Source of the DNA: Bacteroidales bacterium | GTDB lineage: Bacteria > Bacteroidota > Bacteroidia > Bacteroidales > Azobacteroidaceae | NCBI GenBank assembly: GCA_020860885.1 | Contig: JAJBTS010000168.1 | Location: 1 to 8,270, forward strand | Length of the DNA stretch: 8,270 nt | Reading direction: 5' to 3' | Part shown: in pieces, positions 1 through 7,258 of the stretch | Position numbering within the stretch: the stretch's first letter is position 1 | Layout: each line of letters begins with the position of its first letter | Program-made: the position numbers and the translations under genes | Notes under the pieces: generated by a model | Told to the model about the DNA's origin: nothing | Database searches by the model: none | Seen by the model: only the letters and a program-made list of their open reading frames with translations

Positions 1-10
1 ATATAATACA

Positions 11-3000
11 ATGAAAAAATTAAATATTCTTACTTTAATACTTTCTGTCTTATTTTTGAGTTCTTTATCTCTCTCGGCTCAAAAAATATTTGTAACATCT
101 GTTGCTCCTAAAGATGCAACTCATATAATTATCGATGAGAGTAATGCTACACGGAACTTTTTAAGTACTGCCGGTAGTCAAACAGTAGAAGTAGAAACCA
201 ATCTTTCCCTGCATGTCAAGTCGGATCAAAATTGGTGTAAGCCGCAGGTTAGCGAAAATGGTAAAGGATTAACGATTGCTGTAGAGGCCAATACAAGTGA
301 AAATAAGCGGACCGCCGAAGTAACAGTCTATGGAAAGGATAATAAATCGGCAAAAGTTGAAGTCGTACAGTTAGGAACAAAGTCGGATATTCTGGTGAAT
401 GAAAAAAGTATTGAAGTAGACCAGTTTGCATCTTCTTTTACTCTTGGGGTGACTAGTAGTGTTGCTTTTACATTTGATCTTCCCTCCTGGATAAAAGGTC
501 CGTCTCCTGCTGCTGCTATCGGATTCCACAATTATGAATTTACTTTGGATGCGATTACCGAGTCTGATGCGAAAAGAGAAGGCGAAATCATCATTAAGCC
601 TTCGGATAATGCTATTGCCGAAATAAAGATTCCGGTTACCCAATCTCATGTAGGTTATCCTCGCTTTGCTGTTATTTCTGATATACACTTCGGAAATAAT
701 CAGGGAGAAGGACCTATGGTAAAAGTACCGAAAGCTCTTAAGAATATATTTAAACAAGAACCCTTGGTAGATGCTCTGTTTGTGGTGGGAGACCTTACTG
801 AAGGAGGAACTGAAAGTCAATACAATCAGCTAATGACTGTATTTAATGATGAAACAGTTGTTCCAAAAGATATGCCCGTATATTATATGATGGGTAATCA
901 TGACAATTATGCTTCAAATGCCAATGAGAATTATTTTAAGCTGGGGCAACCCTTGCATCAGTATATAGAAATAAAAGGATATCCCTTTATTACCACAAGT
1001 ATGAATGGGGGTACTTCCGATGGATATGGAGCAGATGCTCAGAACTTTTTAAGAGAAAGTCTGGCGGATGCAGCCGTAAAATATCCCGGAAAACCGATTT
1101 TTGTGTTTACGCACGTACCACCCAAAGGAACAGTATACGGATCCCAGAACGGTGAAGGTGGATGGGGAACGGATAAATTGACTTCTATATTAAACAATTA
1201 TCCGCAAGCTGTCGTTTTTTCCGGTCACTCTCATTTCCCATTGGGCGATCCGCGATCCATCCATCAGGATAAGTTTACTGCAGTAAATGACGGAAGCACT
1301 ACTTATAGCGAGATTGAGCCGAGCCTGGTAAATGCAGGCATCCATCCGGAAAGATACGCTTATGTAACTGAAGGTGTGATTGTAAACGTAGATAAAGATA
1401 TGAATATTGAAATGGAAAGATGGGATACGTACAGGAATCTTGAAATCTTACCCCGATGGAAGGTTAACGCGCCTCACGATGGCAGCAATTTCACCAAAGA
1501 ATACAAAGGACGCACAGGAGGAGAAGCTCCGAAATTTGCAACAGGAATAAAGCCTATTGTTTCGGATATTGAAAATGAAAGCTGCAAAATAACCTTCGAT
1601 CAGGCTACGGATGATGAAGTGGTGCACCATTACGTGATAGAGATATTGGACAACGGAAGCGTAGTGACTCGTTTTACAAAATTCTCAGAATTTTATCTTA
1701 ATACTGACATGCCATTGAGTTTTACAATCAGTATGAACGGTATTCCTACCGGCAAAACTCTGCAGGCTCAGGTTACAGCTCTTGATTCTTATAAAAATAG
1801 ATCTATCCCTATCGTAAGTGATGAGTTTATTGCAGGAAAATTTACCCCGTCGCCCGGATCTTCTAAACCAGCTCCGGAAAGTCTTGTTTTAGATGTTGTA
1901 TTTAAAGATGGTTCGGCTGAAGATATTTCTCCGCTTAAGAATACAATTATAGCAGGTGCAAAAACTCCGGAAGTTTATCTTAATGAGACTTTCAATGTAC
2001 AGACTGCTAAATTTACAGGAGACAATACTTGTTATTATAAAGTAGATTATAAAGATAATCAGGTGATAAAAGATGCTTTTTCTAATGGATTTACTTTTGA
2101 AGCTATTTATATGGTAAATAATACCAGCAGTACGATGTCTCCGATCAGTGCACAGGAATCAGGCGGTGCAGGAATAGAACAAAAGACAGGTTTTGAATTC
2201 TGGGTGAATATTGACAAATCCTATAAAACAGCAAAAGGTGGTTCTGTTGTGGCTGGAAAATTTTATCATGTGATAGCTATCTATAATAAAGCAGCTGAAA
2301 AATTATTAATGTATGTCGACGGTAAGTTAGCCGGAGAAACGGAAGCAAAAGGTAATCTTACTTTTCCTGAAAATACTGCCGCTCAGTGGATTGCTATTGG
2401 TGGTGATGCGGGTACGGGAAGTACTGTACAATCTCCAATGGATGGAGAAATTGCTGTTGCACGGATGTATAATAGAGCAGTTACCCGTGATGAAGTTTAT
2501 TGGATGTATCAGGATTTTCAAACGGAAGAACCTGAGAAACCTATCGTTTTGCCTAACACATTCCCTGCAAATAAATTGATCGGTCATTGGGAATTTAATG
2601 ATTCTGGTGTGGTTCCTGTAAAAGCAGATAACGGAGTATCTCTGACTGTTACCAATGCCGGAGGTGTAAGATATGTGGAGGAAGATGGGATCAATGCTGC
2701 GTATGTTACAAACTCAAGTGTAGGAGGTCCTACTCCTAATTATCTTACTTTTACCCACAATTTACCGCCTACAGAAGGAACGGAAGTCAAAGAATATTGT
2801 ATCGTGATGGATATCAAGACTTCTTTAGTAACTTCTTACCTCCCATTATTATGGAGTCATTCTTTTACAGGCGATGCTGATATTTTTGTCAAACAAGCCG
2901 GATCTATGGGGCTTCAGGGTGGCGGATTAGGATATACTGAGGATGGTTTTATTCAGAATGGCTGGAACCGTATTGTGATTAATGCCAACTTATCGAACAA

Positions 3001-3226
3001 TCAATTAGACTTTTATGTTGTTTACCCGAATGGTGTTCGTAAAGAATACAAAAAGGCAGTTACGACTACCGATCGATTTTCTTTGAGATCTGATTCTTCG
3101 TCAGATATATTCCGGGATAATGGTGACGAAGATGGCGATGCGTATATTGCTCAGCTGGCATTATTCAATACTTTTCTTACAGACGAAGAAATCAATGGTA
3201 TATTGGTTCCCTGGACGGAAGATTAA
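11..3226 (+). CDS. Secreted BACON / calcineurin-like metallophosphoesterase with two LamG-like domains
   Basis: Predicted exported metal-dependent phosphoesterase of 1071 aa. Residues 1-23 form a signal peptide (MKK, hydrophobic core, cleavage likely before Gln24); there is no lipobox Cys. Two BACON-type beta-sandwich domains follow, about 45-122 (Trp75, ending VVQLG) and 125-212 (PSW at 158-160, ending IPVTQ). The calcineurin-like domain covers about 216-475 and has all the family's metal-ligand blocks: D224-x-H226, GD at 260-261, GNHD at 295-298, H368 and GHSH at 405-408. An FnIII-like domain (about 510-608) comes next, then a LamG-like module (about 620-838, with the typical YVDGKLAGE strand at 768-776) and a second concanavalin-like domain (about 847-1071). 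No T9SS sorting tail is visible, so a periplasmic location or another export route is possible. The ATG at 11 is chosen because it begins a good signal peptide and aligns exactly with the start of the paralogue at 4609. BACON and LamG domains are generally linked to glycan or mucin binding. The substrate (phosphomonoester, phosphodiester, nucleotide or phosphoglycan) cannot be told from the sequence. Confidence 0.93.
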   Translation: MKKLNILTLILSVLFLSSLSLSAQKIFVTSVAPKDATHIIIDESNATRNFLSTAGSQTVEVETNLSLHVKSDQNWCKPQVSENGKGLTIAVEANTSENKRTAEVTVYGKDNKSAKVEVVQLGTKSDILVNEKSIEVDQFASSFTLGVTSSVAFTFDLPSWIKGPSPAAAIGFHNYEFTLDAITESDAKREGEIIIKPSDNAIAEIKIPVTQSHVGYPRFAVISDIHFGNNQGEGPMVKVPKALKNIFKQEPLVDALFVVGDLTEGGTESQYNQLMTVFNDETVVPKDMPVYYMMGNHDNYASNANENYFKLGQPLHQYIEIKGYPFITTSMNGGTSDGYGADAQNFLRESLADAAVKYPGKPIFVFTHVPPKGTVYGSQNGEGGWGTDKLTSILNNYPQAVVFSGHSHFPLGDPRSIHQDKFTAVNDGSTTYSEIEPSLVNAGIHPERYAYVTEGVIVNVDKDMNIEMERWDTYRNLEILPRWKVNAPHDGSNFTKEYKGRTGGEAPKFATGIKPIVSDIENESCKITFDQATDDEVVHHYVIEILDNGSVVTRFTKFSEFYLNTDMPLSFTISMNGIPTGKTLQAQVTALDSYKNRSIPIVSDEFIAGKFTPSPGSSKPAPESLVLDVVFKDGSAEDISPLKNTIIAGAKTPEVYLNETFNVQTAKFTGDNTCYYKVDYKDNQVIKDAFSNGFTFEAIYMVNNTSSTMSPISAQESGGAGIEQKTGFEFWVNIDKSYKTAKGGSVVAGKFYHVIAIYNKAAEKLLMYVDGKLAGETEAKGNLTFPENTAAQWIAIGGDAGTGSTVQSPMDGEIAVARMYNRAVTRDEVYWMYQDFQTEEPEKPIVLPNTFPANKLIGHWEFNDSGVVPVKADNGVSLTVTNAGGVRYVEEDGINAAYVTNSSVGGPTPNYLTFTHNLPPTEGTEVKEYCIVMDIKTSLVTSYLPLLWSHSFTGDADIFVKQAGSMGLQGGGLGYTEDGFIQNGWNRIVINANLSNNQLDFYVVYPNGVRKEYKKAVTTTDRFSLRSDSSSDIFRDNGDEDGDAYIAQLALFNTFLTDEEINGILVPWTED
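1838..2545 (+). other. Extra LamG-like module present only in the first phosphoesterase
   Basis: This segment encodes about residues 610-845 of the first phosphoesterase. On both sides the protein aligns closely with its paralogue: before it, IVSDEF matches IVSEVF; after it, FPANKLIGHWEFN matches FPADKLVGHWEFN. In the paralogue a linker of roughly 13 residues joins the two flanks. The segment reads as a LamG/concanavalin-like jelly roll: TFEAIYMVNN (695-704), LLMYVDGKLAGE (765-776), WIAIGGDAG (793-801), and the closing GEIAVARMYNRAVTRDEV (812-829). It is either a domain gained here or one lost from the other copy. The boundaries are approximate. Confidence 0.75.
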
Positions 3227-3244
3227 AGGAGTAAAATAATAGAG

Positions 3245-3279
3245 CGAAAAGAGGTTGCGGATTCCGTAACCTCTTTTCG
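3245..3279 (+). terminator. Hairpin terminator after the first phosphoesterase gene
   Basis: A 16-base arm (3245-3260, cgaaaagaggttgcgg) pairs over its whole length with 3264-3279 around a 3-base loop (att). The only non-Watson-Crick pair is G3257 with T3267, a G-U wobble in + strand RNA that would be an A-C mismatch in - strand RNA. This points to a terminator for + strand transcription. It begins 18 bases after the stop codon. The 3' arm contains a T run, but no long T tract follows the stem. Confidence 0.8.
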
Positions 3280-3343
3280 TGTATCAACCTGCTAAAAGAT
3301 AAAATTACAAACTTATAAATTATATTATTTTGATATTATTATA

Positions 3344-3358
3344 TAACTTTGCTTAGTT
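3344..3358 (+). promoter_or_regulatory. Bacteroidetes-type -7 promoter element for the trefoil/phosphoesterase unit
   Basis: TAACTTTG at 3344-3351 matches the Bacteroidetes -7 consensus TAnnTTTG exactly. It sits in a very AT-rich stretch between the terminator at 3245-3279 and the ATG at 3395. Transcription would start near 3358 and leave a leader of about 37 bases. The expected -33 TTTG, about 19-20 bases upstream, is absent; the nearest TTTG (3329-3332) is only 11 bases away. The match is therefore to the -7 element only. Confidence 0.55.
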
Positions 3359-3394
3359 TAACAATTATCATAATTTATTTCTAATAATTAAAAC

Positions 3395-4591
3395 ATGAAA
3401 AACAAACTATTACTTTTAATGTGGATTGTTTCTGCTATTTTTCAGCAAGAGGTATTTGCACAGTTGCCGGAGATTAGTACGGCAGATAATGACGCTTGGT
3501 ATTATATTCATGTGGGGGTGAATGGATCTTGCCGTGAAGACAGAGTTTTTGTTGCTAAAGGAACCACTGTATTTGTAGAAACCTTAAATAAAGCCAGCGA
3601 TGCTCAGTTGTTTCGTTTTGAGAAACAAAACAATAATTATTTCATTATTAATAAATCAACCAGTAAAAGATTGTATGTAGGTAAAGTAGATAATGAAGAA
3701 TGCCTTACACTGAGTGATGCCGGAACAGAATTTAAATTGGATCCTTTAGCCGATCATTATTTTAATATTACTGCAACTAAAACACCTACGGGTGATGATG
3801 CAACTAAAAAATGGGCCCACCAATCCAATAGCGGAAGTTCTTATAAGATTATTTTAGTAAATACATCCTGGTCGAGCGGAGAAAATTCTCAGTTTTCTTT
3901 TATTCCTTATGAAGATATGAATTTGGAATACAGTGATGCCAAGACAAATGTATGGTATACTATCAACAGCTCTGAAAAGGGTGCGGATCCGGTAAAATGT
4001 ATGACGGATGTTTCTACCTCTACTAATTCGACCATTAAGATTGCTGTAGAGGAAGCTCAGGAAAACAATAGCTATCAATTGTGGAAATTAGTAAAAAAAG
4101 GCTCCCTTACTAATTTTGTTAATAAGGCCACAGGAAATATTATCCAGACTCAATCGAATATCTCGGAACCCAATATAATGTATAACTACACTCAGCTTAC
4201 AACCGATGAAGCTGACAGCAAAGGATGGTCCCTGAAACACATAAGGGCAGGGCAATACGCAATTTATGGAGTAGAAGAGGATAATATTACCCGGTATCTT
4301 ACGGTTACCACTGAAGGTGTGGAACCGGGAATATACGATCCCAACAATTTGATTTTCTCTAAATTAGCCTGGAAATTCAACAAAGTAAGTACAGAAACTT
4401 CTCTTCCTGAAATCTATGAGAAAGATGATATTCGCATTTATTCCGAAAACAAAAAGATTGTTGTGACGGGAGCAGATAACTATACCATTAGAAATATACA
4501 GGGAATAGTTGTAAATAGAAATATTGAGTTGCCTGTGGGTATATATTTAGTTACCGTAGAAGGAAAAACTACAAAAGTATTGGTGAAATAA
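3395..4591 (+). CDS. Secreted beta-trefoil (ricin-like) protein with T9SS type A sorting domain
   Basis: Predicted exported, probably surface-attached or released protein of 398 aa with no enzyme motif that I recognise. A signal peptide covers about residues 1-22 (cleavage before Gln23 in FAQ). Two related regions begin WYYIHV (35-40) and WYTINS (187-192). Each contains a QLF or QLW motif (71-73, 228-230) followed by a similar strand pattern (NYFIINKSTSKRL at 81-93, TNFVNKATGNII at 239-250). This is the look of ricin-type beta-trefoil lectin repeats, suggesting two trefoils at about 33-172 and 183-330. Residues about 336-398 fit a T9SS type A C-terminal sorting domain: IRIYSENKKIVVTG, then IRNIQGIVVNR, then the closing PVGIYLVTVEG and KVLVK. 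The ATG at 3395 has the A-rich upstream region usual in Bacteroidetes. The stop is doubled (taataa), and the next gene starts 17 bases later, so the two are probably one operon. Sugar binding is inferred from the fold and no ligand is known. The trefoil call is less certain than the export signals. Confidence 0.87.
   Translation: MKNKLLLLMWIVSAIFQQEVFAQLPEISTADNDAWYYIHVGVNGSCREDRVFVAKGTTVFVETLNKASDAQLFRFEKQNNNYFIINKSTSKRLYVGKVDNEECLTLSDAGTEFKLDPLADHYFNITATKTPTGDDATKKWAHQSNSGSSYKIILVNTSWSSGENSQFSFIPYEDMNLEYSDAKTNVWYTINSSEKGADPVKCMTDVSTSTNSTIKIAVEEAQENNSYQLWKLVKKGSLTNFVNKATGNIIQTQSNISEPNIMYNYTQLTTDEADSKGWSLKHIRAGQYAIYGVEEDNITRYLTVTTEGVEPGIYDPNNLIFSKLAWKFNKVSTETSLPEIYEKDDIRIYSENKKIVVTGADNYTIRNIQGIVVNRNIELPVGIYLVTVEGKTTKVLVK
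4400..4588 (+). other. T9SS type A C-terminal sorting domain (Por secretion tail) coding segment
   Basis: The last 63 residues of the trefoil protein show the usual pattern of a T9SS type A tail: a short beta strand (IRIYS), KIVVTG, an INGxxV-like turn (IQGIVVNR), the near-invariant G-I-Y (G382-Y384) followed by alternating hydrophobic residues, and a basic end (KVLVK). Such tails direct proteins through the type IX secretion system and are normally cleaved off at the cell surface. Neither phosphoesterase in the window has a comparable tail. Confidence 0.78.
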
Positions 4592-4608
4592 TAAATTAGA
4601 AAAATACA

Positions 4609-7161
4609 ATGAAAAAAATAAATATTTTTAGCCTTGTGCTATCTATCTTGTTTTTGGGTGCTTTATCTGTGTCTGCCCAAAATTCTTTTGTATCTTCTGT
4701 ATCTTCTGAAGATGCTTCTTATATTACAATTGCAGATAAAGATACTGCCAGGAATTTCCTGGCTGCAGGAGGCAGTCAGGCTTTGGATGTTGAAACGAAC
4801 TTAAATCTGCTTGCTAAAGCGAACGATTCCTGGTGTAAAGCTATCGTTCCGGAAAATGGAACCCAGATTACAATCGAGGTCGATGCCAACACCGGAGATG
4901 ACCAGAGAAAAACGGAAGTTATTATTTATGGAAAAGATAATAAGTCTCAGGTCGTTAAGGTGATTCAGTTGGGAACGAAGCCAGCTATCCTGGTAAATGA
5001 AAAGTTCATAGATGTAAATCAATATGCTTCAAAATTTACATTAGGCATTTCAAGCAATGTTGCATTTACATTGGAGCTTCCTTCCTGGGTGAAAGGACCT
5101 TCTCCTGCTGCAACTATAGGATTTAATAATTATGAGTTCACTTTAGATCCTATTACGGAAGAGAATACGAAAAGAGAAGCTGACATTGTTATTAAACCGG
5201 CAGACAGCAATGTGGACGAAATAAGAATCCCGGTTACTCAATCTCATGTGGGGTATCCTCGATTCGCAGTACTTTCTGATATACATTTTGGTAACAGTCA
5301 AGGTGAAGGACCTTCCGTTAAAGTCCCTAAAGCATTGAAAAACCTGGTTGCAAAAGATCTGGATGTAATGTTTATCTGTGGAGACCTGACAGATTGGGGT
5401 ACCGAAGCTCAATGGCAACAATTTGAAAAAGTTCTTTTCGACAATACAATTATTCCCGCTGACCTTCCTGTATATTATTTAATGGGGAATCATGATCATT
5501 ACGATTCTGCCGGAAAAGTATGTGAAGAACGTTACATGAAATATACCAGGCAACCTTTGCACCAGTATATAGAGATCAAAGGTTATCCGTTTATTACTCT
5601 AAGTATGAACGGAACTTCGTGGAGCAGTTATTCGGATGAATGTATCCAATTCTTAAAAGCGAGTCTGGAAGATGCGGCTGTTAAATATCCCGGAAAACCT
5701 ATTTTTGTTATGACTCACGTTCCACCGAAAGGAACCGTATACGGCTCAAACTCTAATGACGGTAACTGGGGAACAGATAAGTACGAGGCTGTTTTGAAAA
5801 ATTATCCGCAGGTAATTATCTTTGCCGGACACTCTCATTATCCATTGGGGGATCCTCGTTCGATCTATCAGAATAATTATACTTCTATAAATGATGGTAG
5901 TACTACATATAGCGAAATAGAAAGCGGAGCGGTAAATGCAGGAATTCATCCTGAAAATTATGCGAATGTAACGGAAGGACTTATAGTTAATGTGGATAAA
6001 GATATGAATGTCGAACTGGAACGTTGGGATACTTACCGTAATGAGGAAATTGCTCCCCGCTGGTTTGTAGATGCTCCTCACGACGGATCTGTATACAAAT
6101 ATAAAGGGCGTACGGGAGGGGAAGCCCCTGTATTCGGAACGAACGTAAAACCTATAGTATCGGATGTGACGGAACAAGCTTGTAAAATAACGTTTGCTCA
6201 GGCAACCGACGATGAGGTGGTTCACCATTATATTATAGAGATTCTGAACGATACTAAAGTTATTAAAACATTCAAAAAGTTCTCTGAATTTTATTTGAAC
6301 AGCGATATGCCTGATCCTATGTCTGTAACTATGACCGGACTTCCTGTGGGTACGGCTTTGACAGCAAGAGTGACGGCTGTAGATTCTTATAATAAAAAAT
6401 CTACACCGATCGTAAGTGAAGTATTTAATACAAAAGGAGCGGCGGCTGAATGGGTACTTCCTAAAAATTTTCCTGCTGATAAACTGGTGGGGCATTGGGA
6501 ATTCAATAATTCCGGTACTCCGGGGGAAGCTACCAAAGGGAAAAACGCTACATTGCATGGTTCGGCAAAATATGAATCAGTGGATGGTGTAGGAACAGTA
6601 AGGATAGAGCAGGATGCTTCCGGTTCTTATCAAAACTATGTTTCTGTTGAACATGGTCTTGCAAGTGATGAAAGTTCCAATAAGTATGTCCGGAACTATT
6701 GCCTGGTTATGGATGCGAAATTGGATCTGGATAAAAGTTATACCGCTCTTTATCGATTCGGAAGTGCAGGTGATTCAGATATCTTTGCCCGCGGAACAGG
6801 GGCCGGTTCTCCTGCCGTATTTGGATCTGTAGGTCTGAATGGCGGCGGATTGGGTTATTCTCCGGAACTGGTTCAGACAGGTTGGAACAGAATTGTAGTG
6901 AATGCGAAACTGGACGCAGGAACAGCCAGCACAATCGTTATTTATGTATGTTACCCGAATGGAGAAATTAAGAAATACGACAAAACAGGTGCTATATCCA
7001 GTCCGGACCGCTTTTCTATTGTTGTTGCAAACCCTATCATGTTATCGGGGGATGACGATAAAGAAAACGGTAATCTTAACATAGCACAGGTAGCTTTATT
7101 CAATGCTTTCCTTTCAGATGCCGAAATCAATGATATATTGGTTCCATGGACTGAAAAATAA
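4609..7161 (+). CDS. Secreted BACON / calcineurin-like metallophosphoesterase, shorter paralogue with one LamG-like domain
   Basis: Predicted exported metallophosphoesterase of 850 aa, a paralogue of the gene at 11-3226. Signal peptide at 1-23 (ends VSAQ), BACON-type domains at about 45-122 (Trp75) and 125-212 (PSW 158-160), catalytic domain at about 216-475, FnIII-like domain at about 510-607 and a concanavalin/LamG-like domain at about 620-850 ending in LVPWTEK. The metal-ligand blocks are complete: D224/H226, GD at 258-259, GNHD at 293-296, H370 and GHSH at 407-410. Identity to the first copy is very high around the catalytic blocks (for example 27 of 30 residues at 211-240) and lower in the signal peptide and first BACON domain (31 of the first 60). 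It lacks the internal LamG module of the first copy. After GNHD it has a longer loop that includes Cys305, and Cys345 lies in a nearby variable stretch; neither is in the paralogue. The start is supported by the signal peptide and by the shared leader ATACAATGAAAAAA. It lies 17 bases after the trefoil gene, with no terminator between, so co-transcription is likely. A second in-frame stop (tga) follows directly. The substrate is unknown. Confidence 0.93.
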   Translation: MKKINIFSLVLSILFLGALSVSAQNSFVSSVSSEDASYITIADKDTARNFLAAGGSQALDVETNLNLLAKANDSWCKAIVPENGTQITIEVDANTGDDQRKTEVIIYGKDNKSQVVKVIQLGTKPAILVNEKFIDVNQYASKFTLGISSNVAFTLELPSWVKGPSPAATIGFNNYEFTLDPITEENTKREADIVIKPADSNVDEIRIPVTQSHVGYPRFAVLSDIHFGNSQGEGPSVKVPKALKNLVAKDLDVMFICGDLTDWGTEAQWQQFEKVLFDNTIIPADLPVYYLMGNHDHYDSAGKVCEERYMKYTRQPLHQYIEIKGYPFITLSMNGTSWSSYSDECIQFLKASLEDAAVKYPGKPIFVMTHVPPKGTVYGSNSNDGNWGTDKYEAVLKNYPQVIIFAGHSHYPLGDPRSIYQNNYTSINDGSTTYSEIESGAVNAGIHPENYANVTEGLIVNVDKDMNVELERWDTYRNEEIAPRWFVDAPHDGSVYKYKGRTGGEAPVFGTNVKPIVSDVTEQACKITFAQATDDEVVHHYIIEILNDTKVIKTFKKFSEFYLNSDMPDPMSVTMTGLPVGTALTARVTAVDSYNKKSTPIVSEVFNTKGAAAEWVLPKNFPADKLVGHWEFNNSGTPGEATKGKNATLHGSAKYESVDGVGTVRIEQDASGSYQNYVSVEHGLASDESSNKYVRNYCLVMDAKLDLDKSYTALYRFGSAGDSDIFARGTGAGSPAVFGSVGLNGGGLGYSPELVQTGWNRIVVNAKLDAGTASTIVIYVCYPNGEIKKYDKTGAISSPDRFSIVVANPIMLSGDDDKENGNLNIAQVALFNAFLSDAEINDILVPWTEK

Positions 7162-7187
7162 TGAGTTCATCTAAAGAACTATAAAGG

Positions 7188-7217
7188 AAGAGGCTGGAAA
7201 ATTTTTTCCGGCCTCTT
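7188..7217 (+). terminator. Hairpin terminator after the second phosphoesterase gene
   Basis: The arm AAGAGGCTGGAAAA (7188-7201) pairs with TTTTCCGGCCTCTT (7204-7217). The innermost A-T pairs are probably open, giving a loop of about six bases. T7195-G7210 is a U-G wobble in + strand RNA but an A-C mismatch in - strand RNA, so the hairpin is better suited to ending transcription of the + strand gene, 26 bases after its stop. It may also slow transcripts of the convergent CHAT gene. No long T tract follows the stem. Confidence 0.78.
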
Positions 7218-7258
7218 ATGTATCTTAGTCAAGATACGGAAATTCTTTTTCGTAAGGG

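Noticed and set aside
371..820. Open frame of 149 codons on the - strand inside the first phosphoesterase
   Set aside because: It is antisense to the BACON and early catalytic region and has no family-like motif. The partly similar antisense frame at 5143-5421 is explained by the paralogy of the two genes.
3329..3332. TTTG as the -33 box of the promoter before the trefoil gene
   Set aside because: It is only 11 bases from the -7 element, while Bacteroidetes promoters usually have about 19-20.
5746..6558. Long open frame (270 codons) on the - strand inside the second phosphoesterase
   Set aside because: It is fully antisense to a well-supported gene. Its translation is rich in Arg, Ile, Tyr, Phe and Ser with no recognisable domain, as expected from a mirror frame of an AT-rich gene.
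6614..7084. Short + strand frames (72 and 60 codons) within the second phosphoesterase; a similar one at 2391-2579
   Set aside because: They overlap a strongly supported coding frame and have no domain, export signal or independent ribosome-binding context.
7221..7254. Small inverted repeats TATCTT/AAGATA (7221-7236) and TACGGAAA/TTTTCGTA (7235-7254) after the CHAT stop
   Set aside because: The stems are short and AT-rich, overlap each other and have no T tract. They could help end the CHAT transcript, but the evidence is too weak for a feature.
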